From the NCBI GenBank assembly GCA_021464245.1, contig JADCRB010000064.1:1260218-1324217 (forward strand): 64,000 nucleotides of DNA. The letters run 5' to 3'. Positions 33,950 through 47,487 of this stretch are shown piece by piece. The translations under genes and the position numbers were made by a program. Numbering within the stretch: position 1 is the stretch's first letter; each line of letters opens with the position of its first letter. The DNA comes from Carallia brachiata (taxonomy: Eukaryota; Streptophyta; Magnoliopsida; Malpighiales; Rhizophoraceae). The notes below the pieces were generated by a model. It worked only from the letters and a program-made list of their open reading frames with translations, had not been told where the DNA came from and did no database searches.

Positions 33950-36900
33950 ATGAAGAGCAAGAAGCCATTAGAGCAACTGAAGCTCGCTGTTCCAGCTCAG
34001 GAAACACCCATCTCCTCCTTCCTGTAAAATTTCTTTCTTCTTCCACTTCTGCTGTCTTTAATCTAATTTTATTTAATTTAATTTAATATAATTTTATTTT
34101 TCATATTTGTATTTCTGGTGTGTTTTTTTTTCTTTTTCTTACATATGTGGATCTGATTGGTCTTGTTTTGGGAAACTACTGATTGCAATAGACAACTTAG
34201 TACCGATGATTTTTGCTCTTTTTTTTTTTTTTTGGGTTTGATGTTGTTGGATGTTGGGTTCAAGATTAGGTTCTTTAGTCCTTTTTTTAGTAAAAAGTAA
34301 AATAATATTGGATTAAGCAATCAGTTGATGTGGTCGGGTTTGAGTTGTCAGGACGGCGAGTGGGACATTCCATGATGGAGATTTGCTATTGAATCAGAAA
34401 GGATTGCGGCTCGTTTCCGTCGAAAAGGAATCCCGAGTAAGCTTTTGTTTGCTCTCCATTGTCTATGAATGCTGTATATTCTTTGTAAACTGATCGTGAC
34501 TTGTGCCTAAAATGCGCGTCTCTTAATTACACACTCTGATTTCAGCAAGCTTTTCACAAGCCGCGCTCTTGTGATTGTTGCGAATTTTGCATCTTCTCTA
34601 GCTAATTGTGACTGATAGATCATAGGGTTGAATTGGTTTTGTGGGAAAATTCCCATGTGATATTTTGTATTGTCCATTAACTTGTGACTTGCCAATGCAT
34701 TTAAATACACTGACACCACTGATTCTCAGATATGTAGTTGTAGTGAATATCTCTGCCTGTTAGCTTGGTTCTTGATTGAGGGCTTCTTCTTGCCTTTCTA
34801 TTTGGTTTATGTTTCCATTTTGTGGTCTGGCTAGTTTGTTTCCTGTTCAGTTTGCAACTAATAGCAAATTCAATTGTTCATCAATTCTTCATTGTTGTTG
34901 ACTATGTGTCCAAACATCGTACAAACATTTTAAGCTCCCAACTTCAGTTCTGCTTATGCAAACAATAACTGAATAGAACTGACTTTTATAAGTTGCTGGG
35001 GTCCAATGATTGATTTTCTCATCCTTCTGTATAAAAATTCAACTTTGTCACTATAACCTATTCTGTTTTGTTTCTCGCCCTATTGGGTATGCATGTTGTG
35101 CATGTTGGTTTATTCTCTTTGCAATAAATTGTGACAAAACAACATTTGTCCATCTAACAGGAGAAAATATTGAACTTCTCTTGTGTTTTTGAACAGCCTT
35201 CAGATGGCAAGGAGCTTGATTTTGAATTTTCACTCGAAGACCTTGAGACAATTAAGGTCATTGGAAAGGGGAGTGGAGGTGTTGTGCAACTTGTTCGTCA
35301 TAAATGGGTTGGAAAATATTTTGCCTTGAAGGTGATGATTATAATGGGGACTTGCATGGATGATTTCTTTCTTGATGTCTCTTCATATATTTATTGACTG
35401 TTATTAATTTTTGCATGAAATTTTCTTTTTGGAAAAAAAAAAAAAGGAGAAAAATGCTTAATCTTTGAGATAGATTGATGATACCTGTGCTTCAAATTCC
35501 TTTGAAGTATCAGAGGTGTATGACCTGTTAATTACAATGTGGCGGATGCATCTCGTTTTCGCCCCTGCCTTCTTGCCTCTTGACGTGTAAAAAATGGATT
35601 CCACCTATTTGACTTGAGTTCTCTATGAAGTAGAAATCACTTAAATAACTTTAACTTCATTACTCATATTTGTGTATAAGTAGGAAGTTTATGTAGCAGG
35701 TCATCCAGATGAATATACAGGAGGAAATTCGTAAACAAATTGTCCAGGAGCTGAAAATTAACCAAGCCTCACAATGTCCTCATGTTGTCGTTTGCTACCA
35801 CTCATTCTATCACAACGGTGCAATCTCTCTTGTATTAGAATACATGGACCGTGGGTCTCTGGCAGATGTAATCAGACAGGTCAAAACAATTCTTGAACCT
35901 TACCTGGCAGTTGTGTGTAAGCAGGTTTGTTAGCATCTTTGCGGGATTTCAGATATCCAACTGAGACACCTTCATTCTTTTTTGGTTTTGTGCATTCTAA
36001 ACTAAGCATTTGTATTTATTCCAGGTGTTACAGGGTTTAGTGTACCTGCACAATGAAAGACATGTCATACACAGGGACATTAAACCATCCAATCTGTTGG
36101 TAAACCACAAGGGGGAGGTGAAGATCACTGATTTTGGTGTAAGCGCAACACTAGCTAGCTCTATGGGTCAAAGGGATACATTTGTTGGAACTTACAATTA
36201 CATGTCGGTATGTGCACATGCTATTTCTTATTGTCGTTTTTAATCAAGGATGTATTGTTTTTCCACTACAGATCACAGCCTTAATTTATTGTATTGTTCT
36301 CCATCATCTGAAATGATTTCTTCCAGTCTTTCAGGATTTTACAATGTATGACCTTTAGTTGATGGTTTTCAATTACCCTGCTTTCAGCCAGAGAGAATTA
36401 GTGGGAGCACCTATGATTATAGCAGCGATATTTGGAGTTTGGGCTTGGTAGTGCTTGAGTGTGCTATCGGATGTTTTCCTTATATGCAATCTGAAGATCA
36501 GCAAAGCTGGCCAAGCTTTTATGAGCTCTTGGAAGCCATCGTGGAGAGCCCACCACCATTTGCTCCTCCAGATCAGTTCTCCCCGGAGTTTTGTTCATTT
36601 GTATCAGCCTGGTAATTACCTGATAAAAATGTTACATAACTAGAATTTAGAAGCATTACCTTCTAGAGCTATCTTTAATGTCTCTCGACTGGCCCTCTTT
36701 TGGCTTCTTGCTTTCCTTTTACTCTATTACCTTATCTGTGGAATTTAAATGGTTTGAATAGTTGAACCAGTTTTATATTGGTATGACAAGAATCCTTTCT
36801 GACTTTCTGTGTTCCCACGATGGCGTTTGCAGTGTACAAAAGGATCCTCGAGACAGGTCGTCATCTTTGGACCTCTTGGTTAGTAACCTACCATGTTCTG

Positions 36901-37086
36901 TCTGCAAGACTAATGTTTTCAATGCTTTTGCACCCATTAAAACAAAAAGGGTCAAGTCGAATTCTAATTGCTGGCTTGTTTTCCTGCTTTCAGAATCACT
37001 CTTTCATAAAAAAGTTCGAAGACAAAGACATTGATCTTGGAATTCTTGTAGGCAGCTTGGAACCTCCAGTGAATTACCCAAGATAA
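33950..37086 (+). CDS. MKK6: MAP kinase kinase, MKK6/NQK1 type
   Basis: MKK6 (tobacco NQK1) acts between the ANP/NPK1 MAP3Ks and MPK4/MPK13-type MAPKs in phragmoplast expansion and cytokinesis. Eight exons with GT-AG borders: 33950-34023, 34352-34436, 35197-35331, 35700-35924, 36025-36207, 36388-36611, 36833-36878 and 36994-37086. They total 1,065 nt (354 aa) with no frame break. Features in order: a basic-LxL docking motif at the N-terminus ([12 protein letters not shown]), glycine loop GKGSGGVV at about 76-83, FALK (K98), HRDIKPSN (D191), DFG (D209), the plant activation motif S-x5-T (S219/T225 in SSMGQRDTF), SPERI, and a C-terminal EPPVNYPR. Near-complete agreement with Arabidopsis MKK6 as I recall it makes the assignment firm. 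It appears functional. Confidence 0.95.
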
Positions 37087-40000
37087 TTTGCCTTGTAAGG
37101 ACGCCTTAGGCCTTACCTTTTTTATTAAAGTTGTGCGAAATCCAGCTTATATTGTAATGAATACCGAGTAAAAAGTTTTTACCCCCTGTATCAGCTCTGA
37201 CCTTGGTTATATTTACCTTATTGCAACACAGTGTTAAAGCAAGCTTTTAGTAGAAATTTTCCCTACATTGAAGATGTAAAATGCAAGTTTGAGCTACAAT
37301 TTTACATTATCTTGCTGTTGGATCTCCACATGGTGAATGTTCAGTCTAAGCAGGAAAAAAAAAAAAAAAAAACTTCCTGGGGTCTATTTTATCTGAAATC
37401 AACAAAATTCGTGCTATGTCTGGCATAGCGGTGAAATCTAGGGGACTTCATGTGTCTTACATGAGTGGTGAAATTTAGGGAACTTCATATGACCCGCAGT
37501 CTTTGAAAGTTGGGGATAGAGCATTCCACCCAAAAAACGCACCCATTGACACTTCATGTTATCAATTTTGTCTGCAATAGTCAGTCAATTATGTGCTCAT
37601 GAACCTGCCGTTTCTTGTGGGGACTTTACCCACCACGCTTGGACGACACTGTGGTCTAATTTGCTGAACGAGGACTTTAGAAGAAACAGCCGCAGCCAAC
37701 AATTTGAAAAGTCTTCTAATAATTTTCAATGTCGAGGCCCCAAAAACACCGGCCAATTCAATTCTCTTTTTATAATTAAGAAAAATATCATCAAGGGTTG
37801 TGGAGGACTGAAGTAATTGATCAAAATTGCCCCTTGAAAGAATGTAGAAATAATGTTGTTTTGGCTTAAGGAAAATATGATCGAGATTTTGTATGAGGCA
37901 GAGAATTGGAACACATCCTCTGTAGTTCAAAAATTGTTGTGTCTGGATCAGCTCTGGTCATGTTTTAGCCAGTATTTTTGACGCAGATATCTAGTCAATT
38001 TTATCGTTTCTTTCCCAACGCAAACATCAGGTGTTGCGTTTCAACAAAAGACTGCACTGATGAAAGCTGGGCTGGGAAGATTTGTATGTTAACTTTCTTT
38101 CCCACCACTTGTTGTGATTTGTACGGTATCATTTTGTAGTCAAAAGCAAACATTGGCACTAAACGGTGGTCCATTCCTCTTTTTTTCAGTAAAAAAATAA
38201 AAAATTTAGTGGCAATTCACAAATTCAGTACAGAAGATTGCTTTGTTTTATTGTGCAAAGAGCCATCGTATTCTCCATATTCAACAAGGATTACCAAATT
38301 ACTCCCATAATTATATAAAAATAAATATACATTTAATTTTATTGAATAATTTAACTTCTTAAGCCTCTGTCCCTAAATATTAACAGCACATTGACAAAGT
38401 TTCTTACGTTGAATACCTGCACTGTCCCAGATCATTGCACCAAAAATTTTCATTAGGGGTGTGTTTGGAGCAAATGAAAGGGTTAAGGAAAGAAGAAGAA
38501 AAAAAAATAAAGAAAAAATAAAATTATTTAGAATAGTAAAGAAAGTGAAGAGAATAAGAAGTATGATGAAAGAAAAAGTAAATAGTAATTTATGAGAAAA
38601 AAAAGTGAAGAGAAAATAAAATTATTTGAAGTGATAGAAAAATAAAGAAAAAGAAAATATGGTGAAAGAAAAAATAAATTGTAATTTGTGGAAAAAAAAA
38701 TAAAAAAAAATAAAATTATTAAAATAATATAAAAAATATAAAATTTATATAATAATAATTATATATTTTTTTTTTATCGCACAATAAATACAGGATACAG
38801 GTGAATCTGTGGATGGATGGGTCTAAAGGGTAAAAGATCTGTGGGTACAAAACTATTTAATAATAGAGGTTTGTTATAAATAATTATTTTTTATTTTTTT
38901 TTATAAATATTAATTATAAATTAATATATCAACACTTTTTAATAAATTTTTATAATATTTTTAATATTTAATTTTTTGATAACTAATTAATATTTGTCAC
39001 GTAAATAATAATTAAAAAATAATAATAAAAATAATTGTTATTAATATTTTTTTAATATTATTATTAAAAAAAAAGTCAGAGAGATTACAACCTGTGGGCA
39101 GTGGATAAGAATGGTCTAAAATAGGCATAGGCCTACCTGCAAGGAGCACGTGGCGGCAGTTCCATGGTCGTCAGTCATCAACTGCCCTTATCCATCAAAA
39201 TGGTTCTCAAGTCAACCTTATCCTCCTCTATCTTCACCCACAATCTTTGTATTAAACAATGTTGGTAAATTGCCATTAAGAGTGTCGAATGATAGATCAC
39301 GACATTGGATTCCACGTTTTTGGACAAATGGTTTGGCTCTTCGAATTACCTTTAAAAGTTCATATGGTCTAGCCAGCGCCCTCTCATAAAATACGTGATA
39401 ATTCTTGGTCTTAAAAATAAAAAAATAAAAATAATATCTCATAATTTTATCAAAATATATTATAAAACGACTGAATAATTATATTATCTTTTGTACCAGA
39501 TGTAATAATTCTAATTATATAGAAACACTCTCAAATTCCAAAATGAGACTTTAAGTTTATGAGAAAAGAATAAACTAAATGACACGGTGGACACAATGAA
39601 AAAATAAAAAAAAGGGAAAGAAACACCCACGAGATAAATTTAAGAAGAAAAAAAAAGCTTTTTATTGAAAGACGATTAAATGTGGCCCTTAGCCGCAATT
39701 TTGGACTACCAATACAGCTAGCGGGAGTAACTAGATTCCCACCGCCCCTAATCTAGCTTTGTGGAAACTTACAACGATTAAGCGACCAATGAGAAGAAGG
39801 CAATCTATATGATATATGGTAGAATTAATATAAGTCTATAATAATAAGTTGTTTAACCACTGAATATAAACTAATGACCATCAATTTTATAATTTAGGTT
39901 AATATTTAAGATTTAAATTTCACGTTTTATTAATAATTAAATCTCTCTCTTTGCTCTAATTGGACCAAAAGAATAGTAATAATTCATTTTAAATAATATT

Positions 40001-41603
40001 AACCAATCAAGCGACACAAGACAAGTTAGCTCAATAGACTACATGAGTGAGATTTGATGGGTTCTACTGATTGAGTTAAGAAACTAAACTAATTATTTAT
40101 CGACCATTTTTTCCAGAAATTTGTAATTCACCCATTTAAATCTGCAATTGTGTGGAATTATTCAATTCAATTGTTGAAATTGGAATTTAAGATATCAAAT
40201 TATCTTAAATTCGAATAGAGCAATATATTTTATTAATAATACTTGTCTAATTGTATCAAACCTATAATTTATTACCACTCAATGTAGTATTATGGATGGT
40301 GATACGACGTATTTTCTCTCGTATTGATTTGGATTTTAATTTCTTTGTTAACGTCGCCCTCATTAGACTGAAAACTTCTGTTGAGAGCACAAAAATGAGT
40401 TTCATAACGTGAGAAAAGACTGTTCAGACTATCAGTACTCGGATGGTGGACTTGGCCCTATGAAGATGCTTGAGCAAGGTATTCAAACATGAATATTGTA
40501 TTCTCGGCTCGTTTGTATTATAATCAATATATTTATAAATATATATATATGGTTAAAAACACCTATAATCTAATTCTCTTAGACGCATAATTTGATTTTT
40601 TACCATTAAACTAAGGTAACATTGACAAAATTTGAGTATTTTCACCTCCAGATAAGTTTCTAGTCACATTAATAGTTTAATGTTTGTGACTCAACATAAT
40701 CAATTAAGGGAGACGGAGGTTTATACTTAAGGAAAAAGAAAAAAAAGAGAGACGCCCAAAATGAAAACGCCGTGTGTAAGAAGAAGAAGTTGTGAGTTTT
40801 GTATGGGATTCGCACACAATTTTTTCTAAAGAAATTAAAATAATTAAATAAATTTATCATTAGATAGATGGCACAAATAATGAAAATAAAAATACATACA
40901 ATTATAAAAAAAAGTTCACCGCGTATCTGCTTCTGTTATGACGGAATGCACGCATAGTCATTGAAGTTGTATTTACCAAATGTTTCAATTTCAGTTACAC
41001 AAAGATGATGGGATGGGTGGGGAACAACCTAATGCCCACCAAAGATTAGATAGCTCATCAAAACTTATCGTTAAGTTTCTGCCAAATCCCAAGAGATTCT
41101 TTCACTCTTATGGGCTGGTGTTGCCTAGAAAACGTGAAAACGTGTAAAGATGTCATTGCTTTATGAGGCAAAGGTACGAGATAGCGACCATAGGTCTTTC
41201 CCATTACAAGAGTATGGTGACTCAGATTGGATGTCTTCAAATTTGGGCCTTATCCACATTCCGTGTAGCATGGGAAAGCTTATCTACTAGACATAAAAAG
41301 CCCCAATACATGATGATGACAAAAAACAGGATAAGGAAACATCAAACAAAACAACATAAATAAATCCTAGAAGCAATGCCTAGTGATCAATACCTTCCAA
41401 TTCTTCCTTTCTATATGAGCCATTTCTTGTTCTAAAATATTGTTCTTCTTATGTAATATTCTCTGGTGCAATCAAGCATGTAGGTATATGTACATGCTTC
41501 CTCCAAGAAAAGCCAAATAGTTGAAACAACCCCACAACACTTAGAATCTCTTTTGTCCTCTCTTCTACTTTCCCTTTTCGCTTGCCCCTTGCTGGTACTG
41601 AAA
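37087..41603. other. Intergenic region
   Basis: No gene is recognisable. Positions 37431-37494 hold a two-copy 'gtgaaattta.gg.acttcat' repeat. Positions 37589-37930 are open on the minus strand but show no family feature. Positions 38456-38770 are a repeat (separate entry). Positions 39150-39390 have a short open frame without family features. The rest is AT-rich. The last ~250 bases before 41604 are the likely OXS3 promoter and leader. Confidence 0.55.
38456..38770 (+). repeat. MITE-like AT-rich repeat, family copy 2
   Basis: It starts with gggtgtgtttggagc and continues as tandem variants (~75 bases) of 'aagtgaagagaataaaattattt...gaaagaaaaagtaaatagtaattt'. Related blocks are at 3890-4190 and 50275-50515. 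Confidence 0.4.
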
Positions 41604-42283
41604 ATGGGTGGAGAAGCAAAAGATCAGATCTTTTTGGATCTGACTGTGGAGAAGAAGCATTCTTATTGGGTAGACATGGAAGGTGATGGTGTTGATGTTT
41701 ATGAAGAGTCAACATCTATGGAGAACTCCACGGAAGATTCAACAAACTCTATTGCATCATCTTCCTCTTCATCAGATTTAGTAGAAGATGTAACCTCTTC
41801 CACGTCCTCATCATCATCAACTTTGGCATCACATGCAAATGGACCCTTATATGATTTATCAGAGCTTGTGACCCAACTTCCCATAAAGTGAGGGTAGCAA
41901 TATCCCTTTTTCACTTTCTGCTTGCTAAGATTTTCAGTTTAAAAATCTCAAAAGATTATAGAGACTAAAAATGGGTTGTTCTTGTTTTGATGAATATCAG
42001 GAGAGGTCTCTCAAAGTTCTATGAAGGCAAGTCCCAGTCCTATGCATCTCTAGCTTGTGTGAAGACCATAGAAGACCTTCCAAAGAAAGAGAACCCATTT
42101 AGATCTAAGATGAAGTCCAGTAAAAGCTATGCTGGGTGTTTGGATGGCCACAACAAGTCATACAGTCCTAAAGCTACCATTTCAAAGAAGGCCTTAAGAG
42201 GGTCCTTATTATCTTCTTTAGGCAAGAAAGGTACTCTAGTGAGTGGCCTTAGGCCTTCTATCCCTTTTCAAGGTAACTTTTGA
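41604..42283 (+). CDS. OXS3: OXIDATIVE STRESS 3 (OXS3)-like protein
   Basis: OXS3-family proteins are small plant nuclear proteins that raise tolerance to oxidative and metal stress. Two exons: 41604-41887 and 42001-42283 (donor gtgagg, acceptor atcag), 567 nt, 188 aa, no frame break. The N-terminal half is acidic and serine-rich (residues ~30-75). The family core starts right after the intron: RGLSKFYEGKSQSYASLACV and IEDLPKKENPFRSKMKSSKS, about residues 96-135. The intron splits the gene just before this core, as expected for the family. Its position near MKK6 matches Arabidopsis At5g56550/At5g56580 as I recall them. An alternative name is an OXS3-like (O3L) paralogue. Confidence 0.85.
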
Positions 42284-45200
42284 TGTGCCAAAAACTCACA
42301 GCTTTGATTTGGTAATTCATTTTGAGGAACAATCGCCAGCTTTTCACAAGCCAATTTTAGAGGATTTCAGCTTATTGTTTCTTTTACAAAGTTTAGCTGT
42401 AGATCTACCACACAGCACACTGTAGTACCTGATGTCATGGGTTGGTTCCATTGCAAGAGGGCTTAGGCAGTTTTTTGGGGTTTTTCACCCTTGTATTCCA
42501 AGTCTTCCAGGCACATGTCTGTTGTGAAATTCAATATCGTAGTCCATGTCTGTGAATACAAAGTTTTATCAGCCCAGATTCCTGAAAATTTTCTATTTGT
42601 GATTCATCTGCCAGCTTGTTGACCATCAATTGGAAAGATTACAAGTAAACCAATTATAGTACAATTTCAGAAAGAAATATTATCCTATAAATATTCGTAG
42701 GGGTCATAATCCCATTGGCGAGGCAATGAGTGCAATTCCATAGGATGTCCTAATCTGACCATATATCTTCGATCTTGAGTTTGGTTCTTGCTTATTTCCG
42801 TACGTGGGTTTTTATAATACTTTCATTAATTACTAGATTTGTTTGAAATTGAGATGCAACATGAGGTCTAAATTTGTTCTCCAACCAGAAAACGTTTCCC
42901 TAATTGCCAATGCTGGCACAAAATCTGTGTAAAAAGATTTTGGTTAAATTTTCTTGGGACTCGGCACAATATCGACTAGAGTAAGAAGGGGAATCAAAGA
43001 ATAGCAGCTTTTTTTTTTTTTAAATATTTTAAAGCTTAATCATAACGATGCATATTTTAATCCTTATCTAATCTACACCCACTCACAAAAGCCCGTGCTC
43101 TTTTCCTCTAAACCCACCTAATATTCGGGTAGAACAGCTTAAGCAGTCAAGCGTCTCCGTACGCAGAATTGCAAACTTCCTTTTCTTTCCTTTTGGTTTT
43201 ATCTACTTTTTTTTGGCATGGATAGCCAGCCATCTGTGTATATTCGGTTTAGTTGTTAAAAGATTCACAAGTTATCCTTCAGCCGTTTAGTATGCATAAT
43301 TTTAGAATGAAAGAAGATTGTTAAATTTTTACAACATAAAGTAAAATAAAATTTATTATAAATATTATCAGTATTATTATATTTAAAATATTAATGAAGA
43401 TATTAAAATTATGCATACTAATATTTTCTCTTCTACTAAATACCACTAATCTTGTGAGATATCTTTGCCCGTGTACCTTATAATGGAGTCATCAATTGTC
43501 AGTTACAAGTTGCTAGTCTTTATCAACTAAATCCAACCAGCCTGGAGGATCTGAGCAAAACAACCATTTCCACAACATTAATGTTTAGCCTAATTAGCCA
43601 TATGAGCATCAAGGCAGAGAAGGGGAAGATGCGGTTAAATTAAAGACGTTTGCAATTACCAACTGATTACACGGTTCCCCAGATAAAATTTAAGTAACAA
43701 TTGAAGATTGATAGTCCTTCAGCACAACGTAAGAATATATTTTTTAGCCATACAAAACGTGCATATCTATGATTCTATGAACCCCTCCAAACTGCAAATA
43801 ACTAGAAGCCCGACTGTATATTTTCAATTGCACAACATTTTCTGCCCAGTATTGTCAGGAAATATCAACTGTATGTAGTTATTCCAAGGTGCAAGAAGGA
43901 AAAAAGAGCATTGAAAGCCATTTATAATGGCCTAGTATTATCATAGCTTGTAAACAGGTTCAAATTCTAGAAGTTAAAAAAAATATATCCCCTTCCTCAT
44001 GACCATAGATAAAGCCTACATGATTCCTCCGGTGAACCTTTTACATTTTAAGGTGGTCAAATGTGTATCTTTTGTTACTTCTAATTAAAATTCACAGTAG
44101 TAAAATTTCTGGTTTATTTTAAAAGTTATATATATATATATATTTTTAGGTTACAAAGAAGGCCAAAAAGTCAGGAATCAGAATAATCATCAAAACTTGT
44201 ACATAGGACTAAGAGATTGTAACAGAGTGTCTCAACAAATTGTGTTAGAAGATAATAAGAGGCATAACTACCGATACATTGGTGTTTAAACCAACACTAA
44301 TGTGTGGATCCGGATAAGCAATTCTGCTACTATTGCCGATTTATGTTAACAGAGATTTTGATCTTAGAAATGGACTGTGAAAATATGATTGGGAGAGATA
44401 AATGGAAGAAGAGCAGGAAAAAAAATACCCAGCATCAGGACAATCAGCATGATTTCTCATTGTCATGTGGTTATAACTTGACCAACTAGGATCATGACAA
44501 TAGAGATTCAGATATAAATTCTCAGTGTAACCATAATAAACGTAGGAGCAGTTGAGGTCACATATATTTATGCACCAGAATTCTAAATTTACATACAGTG
44601 CAAGTTCAAATCAATGTTAATGGTAGCCACTGCAGTTAGGAAGACAACTCCCTCTCATCAACTCTACTTCGTCTCTGCCAGATTCCTTACTGATAGATTA
44701 GATCCGAGTATGCGCCTTCAGGAAATGTACAGCAGTGTTTCCCAGATGAGACATCTTGGAGGATGAGAGATGGGCAAGCTGTACTAGCAGGAATCGGAAG
44801 CAACAAAAATTTTGGCGGGGAGGGAGGGGGGAAGAGGGTACATTTCAGGTCAGTAGTTTCCTATTTTCAATGGCCTCAGAAGCTTCTTCTGATGTACAGT
44901 CTAAAAGCAGGAAACAGCAAATGCACATTAATGCCAAGCATTTGGTCACAACTGAACATGTGATTCATCAATCTGTTGTTCCTAAGGTAGCATATCTACC
45001 AAGACAGATTAACAAGACATCATTACACCCAACATTCACTAGCTACTACGTAATTCCAAAAATTGGCACCTTAAATTTTCTTTTTCCTGTTAGGAATCCT
45101 GTGCACATTAGGCAAGCTAACCAAATCCAATAGGCCAAGTCGTAAAATAAGCCAATTTCCGAATTAACATCATTTTTGTCATAAACTTTTTAGAATTTTT

Positions 45201-45389
45201 TCAATGTAGTCATATATCATTTCTTAATTTCATTTTAGTCTTATAACTATGGTTTCAGCTGTAATTAAGTCTTACATGGACGGAAATGTTAGTCAAAATG
45301 TTAAAATATGTATTTGGTAGCCTTCACACATTGCTAGAACAGCTTCTGCAATTTCAAGCCTTTATGTTTTTCTCTCCAATTTGTAAATT
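42284..45389. other. Intergenic region with weak exon-like segments
   Basis: No confident gene. Minus-strand segments near 44600-44760 (for example SLILQDVSSGKHCC) and 44870-44940 (SEEASEAIENRKLL) are coding-like, but I could not chain them into a gene. The rest is AT-rich 3' flank of OXS3 and unassigned sequence. Confidence 0.4.
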
Positions 45390-45394
45390 TGTAT
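45390..45394. repeat. copia target duplication, left
   Basis: tgtat, repeated at 48125-48129 directly after the right LTR. Confidence 0.85.
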
Positions 45395-46033
45395 TGTGGT
45401 ATTGTGTCTTGAATTGTAAATTCTCATTGGTCAAATTTGGATGGCTAACTCCTACAATATTGAAGATATTGATCATGTGTTAAATGTCTATTTTTCAATG
45501 TTAGATTTGGTCTTATTTGGTTAGCTAACCAACTTTGAATTGGAAATTCAAAGTTTGGTAAGTTTGGCAAGTTTGACAAGTTTGGCAAGTTTGAACAAGA
45601 TTTGGAGAATTGCTTAATTGTTGACCTTTTGTGCTTGAAGATTTAGTATATATATGTGTTGGCATCTTCATTTGCTTGGTGTGGGCAACCGAGAGGGATT
45701 GAGGGATTAAGAACAAGGTTTGTTCTTTTGTTATTTTAAGTCCTGCACTCTCGTGTTTTGTTATTTGGTGTATGTGAGGTTTTGAATTTGTTGTTGCAAA
45801 AGGAGTGAGTGTCAATTTGGGTGTATCGGGCTTTTGGGTATTGTGAGCCTTTAGAGTGACACTGTAATATCTCTCATTTGCTTTGTTAATGAATATTCCC
45901 TGCGTGTCTTCGCCCGTGGACGTAGGCAATAAGCCGAACCACGTAACTCTGTGAGTCCATTTATCCTTTTCTTTAAGCCTTCTCTATTTTGTTGCGTCTA
46001 TTTCTCGCGCTTCCGCTGCCCATCTGCACAACA
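45395..46033 (+). repeat. copia 5' LTR
   Basis: Begins tgtggtattg and ends cacaaca. Contains a TATA-like stretch (gtatatatatgtg, about 45648) and five 9-bp repeats of the aagtttggc type (45551-45595). Confidence 0.92.
45551..45595. repeat. Five 9-bp repeats within the LTR
   Basis: Five consecutive aagtttg(g/a)(c/t)-type units. The same array is in the right LTR at about 47644-47690. Confidence 0.85.
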
Positions 46034-46036
46034 AAC

Positions 46037-46048
46037 TGGTATCAGAGC
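46037..46048 (+). other. Primer-binding site of the copia element
   Basis: tggtatcagagc, the standard plant initiator tRNA-Met complement, three bases after the left LTR. Confidence 0.92.
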
Positions 46049-46079
46049 TGTTTAGTTTTGTTCTTGAGGGCTTCCAAGT

Positions 46080-47378
46080 ATGACGTCAACAAAATTTGAA
46101 ATCGAGAAGTTTGATCGCAATACTAGTTTTCTGTTGTGGCAGGTAAAGATGTCTGCTCTCTTAACTCAATCTAATTTGCAAATTGCTTTACTTGGAAAAG
46201 AAAAAATGCCCGAGTCTATGACCGCAGAGAAGAAAGATGAGATGGATGCTAAAGCACTCGCCCAAATTCAATTGTGCTTGTCTAATGAAGTTTTGCGCGA
46301 AGTCATCCATGAAAAGACAGCTTTGGGATTATGGCAAAAGTTGAGTCTTTGTACAAGACTAAATCCCTCACTAATAGACTGCACCTGAAGCATCGCCTGT
46401 ATATGCTTCGTATGGCAGAAGGCACACCAATCAAGTCCCACCTTGATGAATTCATTTCTATTATTATGGATCTCGAATCCATTGATCTCAAAATCGAAGA
46501 CGAAGATAAAGCCTTACGGCTTTTATGTTCATTGCCTCCCTCTTATAGGAATTTTCGAGAGACTCTGCTTTATGGTAAAGAGACTATTTCTCTCGCAGAT
46601 GTTAAAGCTGCTCTTTTATCTAAAGAGCTTATTGATAAAGAATTATCTGGCGAGAGCTCTGTCGTTCTAGCAGATGGTTTGCTCACAAGAGGAAAGTTCA
46701 GAAATGCAGGCTCCAGTAGTGACAATTATGAATCCAGGTATAAATCTAAACACAAAAATATGACCTGTAATTATTGTCGCAAGAAGGGACACATTAAGTC
46801 TGAGTGCTATAAACTCAGAAATAAACAGCAGAATGATACTCCCCTGGAGAAGCTAGTTTTGCAGTAGATGATTCTAGTGCTGAGGTTCTTTTTGTTGCAA
46901 CCGGTGATAATTTAAGTTCCAAATCTGAATGGATCTTAGATTCTGGCTGTTCCCACCATATGACTCCAAGTAAGGAGTGGTTTTCCACTTATAATTCAGT
47001 TGAAGGTGGAGTTGTATTTATGGGGAACAATACATCTTGTTTCGTTGCTGGAAAAGGTACTGTCCAGATTAAGATGTTTGACGGGACATTGAGGACTCTC
47101 TATGATGTGTGGCACATTCCGGACCTGAAAAGGAATATCATCTCTTTGGGTACTCTTGAAACTAATGGGTACGTGTTTTCAGCTCAAGGTGGAGTTTTGA
47201 CAATTACTAAAGATTCTCTAATTTTTCTGAATGCTAACAAAATTGGGAGTCTTTTATGTGCTGCAAGGTGTAACCGTTGCAGGTGGAGCTGTTTGTGTTT
47301 CGTCTTATTCGTTAATGGATTATGGTAATATTCCAACGGTCAAGTTGAAGTCTACTGTTGGATTTGGTATGAATTAAA
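46080..47378 (+). pseudogene. copia gag-protease remnant
   Basis: The frame starts at the ATG at 46080 with a gag capsid-like region (copia type) and continues in a second frame from about 46331 to a CCHC zinc knuckle (CNYCRKKGHIKSEC). A third frame has the aspartic protease active site (DSGCSHHM) and the following conserved region (YDVWHIPDLKRNIISLG). There are at least three frame changes (near 46335, 46845 and 47250). After the protease the sequence jumps to a short unrecognised tail ending at a stop at 47376-47378. The integrase/RT/RNase H part has been deleted. It encodes no working polyprotein. Confidence 0.85.
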
Positions 47379-47475
47379 GGGGGTCATTCGACTCTTTTGG
47401 AGAAGACTTGTTGAAGGGAATTTTGTTGCTACCTCGCGTATTTTTTTTTTTTTTTTGTAACTTTCAATTCAAGTT

Positions 47476-47485
47476 AAGGTGGAGA
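47476..47485 (+). other. Polypurine tract of the copia element
   Basis: aaggtggaga, two bases before the right LTR. Confidence 0.75.
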
Positions 47486-47487
47486 TT

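Noticed and set aside
36455..36643. Separate short frame inside MKK6
   Set aside because: Another frame of MKK6 exon 6, which reads through correctly as kinase sequence.
37589..37930. 113-residue minus-strand frame after MKK6
   Set aside because: No family features, start context or splice structure; probably chance.
45525..45929. 134-residue open frame on the minus strand, repeated at 47618-48022
   Set aside because: It lies wholly inside the copia LTRs; the near-identity reflects the two LTRs, not two genes.
46037..46048. tRNA-like word
   Set aside because: It is the primer-binding site of the copia element, not a tRNA gene.
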